From NCBI GenBank assembly GCA_021767305.1, contig JAASTL010000055.1, positions 1-6,517 on the forward strand: a DNA stretch of 6,517 bases, in the 5' to 3' direction. Made by a program: the position numbers and the translations under genes. Numbering within the stretch: position 1 is the first letter of the stretch; every line of letters begins with the position of its first letter. Source of the DNA: Piscirickettsiaceae bacterium. GTDB lineage: Bacteria; Pseudomonadota; Gammaproteobacteria; Thiomicrospirales; Thiomicrospiraceae. This document shows, one piece after another, positions 5,311 to 6,517 of this stretch. Under the pieces are notes generated by a model, which was given only the letters and a program-made list of their open reading frames with translations, searched no databases and was not told the DNA's origin.

Positions 5311-6517
5311 GTGATTCGTACTCGTTTTGCGCCTAGTCCAACAGGCTATCTACACATTGGTGGTGTTAGAACCGCTCTTTACTCTTGGTTGTATGCAAAA
5401 AAGCAGGGCGGGGAGTTTATTTTACGAATCGAAGATACTGACCTCGAACGCTCAACAGAAGAGTCTGTTAATGCCATTCTTGAGGGAATGAGCTGGTTAG
5501 GTTTAGATTACGACCAAGGGCCAATTTATCAAACGCATCGTTTTGATCGATATAAAGAAATTATTCAGCAGTTGATGGAACAAGGCCTGGCCTATTATTG
5601 CTATGCCACACCAGAAGAGCTGGACGAAATGCGTGAAAAGCAAAAAGCCGCTGGTGAAAAGCCACGCTATGATGGACGCTATCGTGATTTTGATGGTGAG
5701 CCGCCTGCTGGAGTTGATCCGGTCATCCGTTTTAAAAATCCATTAGATGGTGATGTGGTTATCGAAGATTTAGTCAAAGGGCGCGTTGTCATCAATAACC
5801 GTGAACTCGATGATTTGGTTATTGCTCGTTCTGATGGAACACCCACCTATAATCTTACTGTGGTCGTTGATGACTGGGATATGGGCGTTACTCATATTAT
5901 CCGTGGTGATGACCACTTAAATAATACTCCGCGCCAAATCAACTTATATAAAGCCCTTGGTGCGGAATTGCCTATGTTTGCACACATTCCAATGGTTTTA
6001 GGTGAAGACGGCAGCCGTCTTTCTAAAAGACATGGCGCGGTCAGCGTGCTGCAATATAAAGAACAAGGTTTTCTACCAGAAGCACTACTCAACTACCTAG
6101 TGCGTTTGGGCTGGTCTTATGGTGACCAAGAGGTCTTTAGCATTGATGAGATGGTTAAGTACTTTGATCTTAATAACGTCAATAGTTCGCCTTCAGCCTT
6201 TGATATGACCAAGCTAACATGGATTAATGAACAACATATCAAAGCGGCTAAAAAAGAGCATTTAGCTACACATTTATCACCTTTTGTTGCTGAGCTAGGC
6301 TGTGATCTATCTCAAGGTCCTGCTTTAGATGAGGTTGCTCACCTGTTGCGAGATAGAGCAAAAACGCTGGTAGAGATGGCTCAAGGCGCGGTTTATTTTT
6401 ACAGTGATTTTGAAGAGTTCGAAGCTGGCGCAGCTAAAAAACACTTACGCCCAGCAGCACGCGAAGCCTTGTTAACCCTATATGGCGAGCTTGAAATGTT
6501 AGATGATTGGCAAGCAG
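5311..6517 (+). CDS. gltX: Glutamyl-tRNA synthetase, 3' end beyond the window
   Basis: The first 402 codons are present of an enzyme usually about 470 residues long; no stop is met. It charges tRNA-Glu (and in some bacteria tRNA-Gln) with glutamate in the cytosol. The class I signatures are intact: [14 protein letters not shown] with HIGG at 15-18, the IEDTDLERS segment, the [15 protein letters not shown] motif, and the KMSKS-type loop LSKRHG at 237-242. A helical anticodon-binding region begins after about residue 310. The zinc-binding ligands of E. coli GltX (C98, C100, C125, H127) are mostly replaced here: C97 is kept, but A99, Y124 and D126 stand at the other positions, so the zinc is very likely absent, as in many other GltX proteins. 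The start is GTG with GGAG seven bases upstream. It is divergent from the M61 gene and has its own 261-bp upstream region. Whether it is discriminating or not cannot be read from this part. Confidence 0.97.
   Translation, partial: MIRTRFAPSPTGYLHIGGVRTALYSWLYAKKQGGEFILRIEDTDLERSTEESVNAILEGMSWLGLDYDQGPIYQTHRFDRYKEIIQQLMEQGLAYYCYATPEELDEMREKQKAAGEKPRYDGRYRDFDGEPPAGVDPVIRFKNPLDGDVVIEDLVKGRVVINNRELDDLVIARSDGTPTYNLTVVVDDWDMGVTHIIRGDDHLNNTPRQINLYKALGAELPMFAHIPMVLGEDGSRLSKRHGAVSVLQYKEQGFLPEALLNYLVRLGWSYGDQEVFSIDEMVKYFDLNNVNSSPSAFDMTKLTWINEQHIKAAKKEHLATHLSPFVAELGCDLSQGPALDEVAHLLRDRAKTLVEMAQGAVYFYSDFEEFEAGAAKKHLRPAAREALLTLYGELEMLDDWQA

Noticed and set aside
5892..6092. 66-codon minus-strand ORF inside gltX
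   Set aside because: Antisense to the SKRHG region of a highly conserved gene; a shadow.
1..6517. RNA genes, CRISPR arrays, insertion sequences, attachment sites or defence genes
   Set aside because: No tRNA-like cloverleaf, regularly spaced repeats, transposase motifs or defence domains were seen on either strand.

Overview
The window looks like ordinary chromosomal sequence from a gammaproteobacterium. YciO, RluB and SlyX are all typical of that class, every gene reads as an intact family member, and the DNA is moderately AT-rich by eye. The protein set would fit a Thiomicrospira/Hydrogenovibrio-like or similar environmental sulfur-oxidiser-type lineage. That placement is a guess from general resemblance and was not tested by any search.

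Layout. (1) Positions 1-2215, plus strand: the 3' part of yciO, a rhomboid-sized site-2 (M50) membrane protease that overlaps it by four bases, and, after a 51-bp gap, the 23S rRNA pseudouridine synthase rluB. This is a truncated version of the familiar yciO / M50 / rluB neighbourhood. The scpA-scpB pair (and often trpS) found there in many relatives is absent. (2) Positions 2295-5049, minus strand: an M61-family metallopeptidase with a C-terminal PDZ domain, then slyX 36 bp downstream, then (94 bp further) a 201-residue membrane-anchored or exported protein of unknown function. This group converges on rluB across a 79-bp gap that has only weak hairpins. (3) Positions 5050-5310: a 261-bp divergent intergenic region with a candidate promoter for each side and several GTGCAC hexamers, two of which form an inverted repeat. 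(4) Positions 5311-6517, plus strand: the first 402 codons of glutamyl-tRNA synthetase (gltX), starting at GTG and running off the end.

Functionally the window mixes RNA and translation genes (RluB, GltX, and YciO as a paralogue of the tRNA-t6A enzyme TsaC) with two unrelated metalloproteases (M50 in the membrane, M61 apparently in the cytosol). The sequence shows no mobile element, phage, toxin-antitoxin, defence, CRISPR or RNA gene. I found no convincing new system. The best leads are the uncharacterised 201-residue protein and the GTGCAC sites, which occur only between genes.
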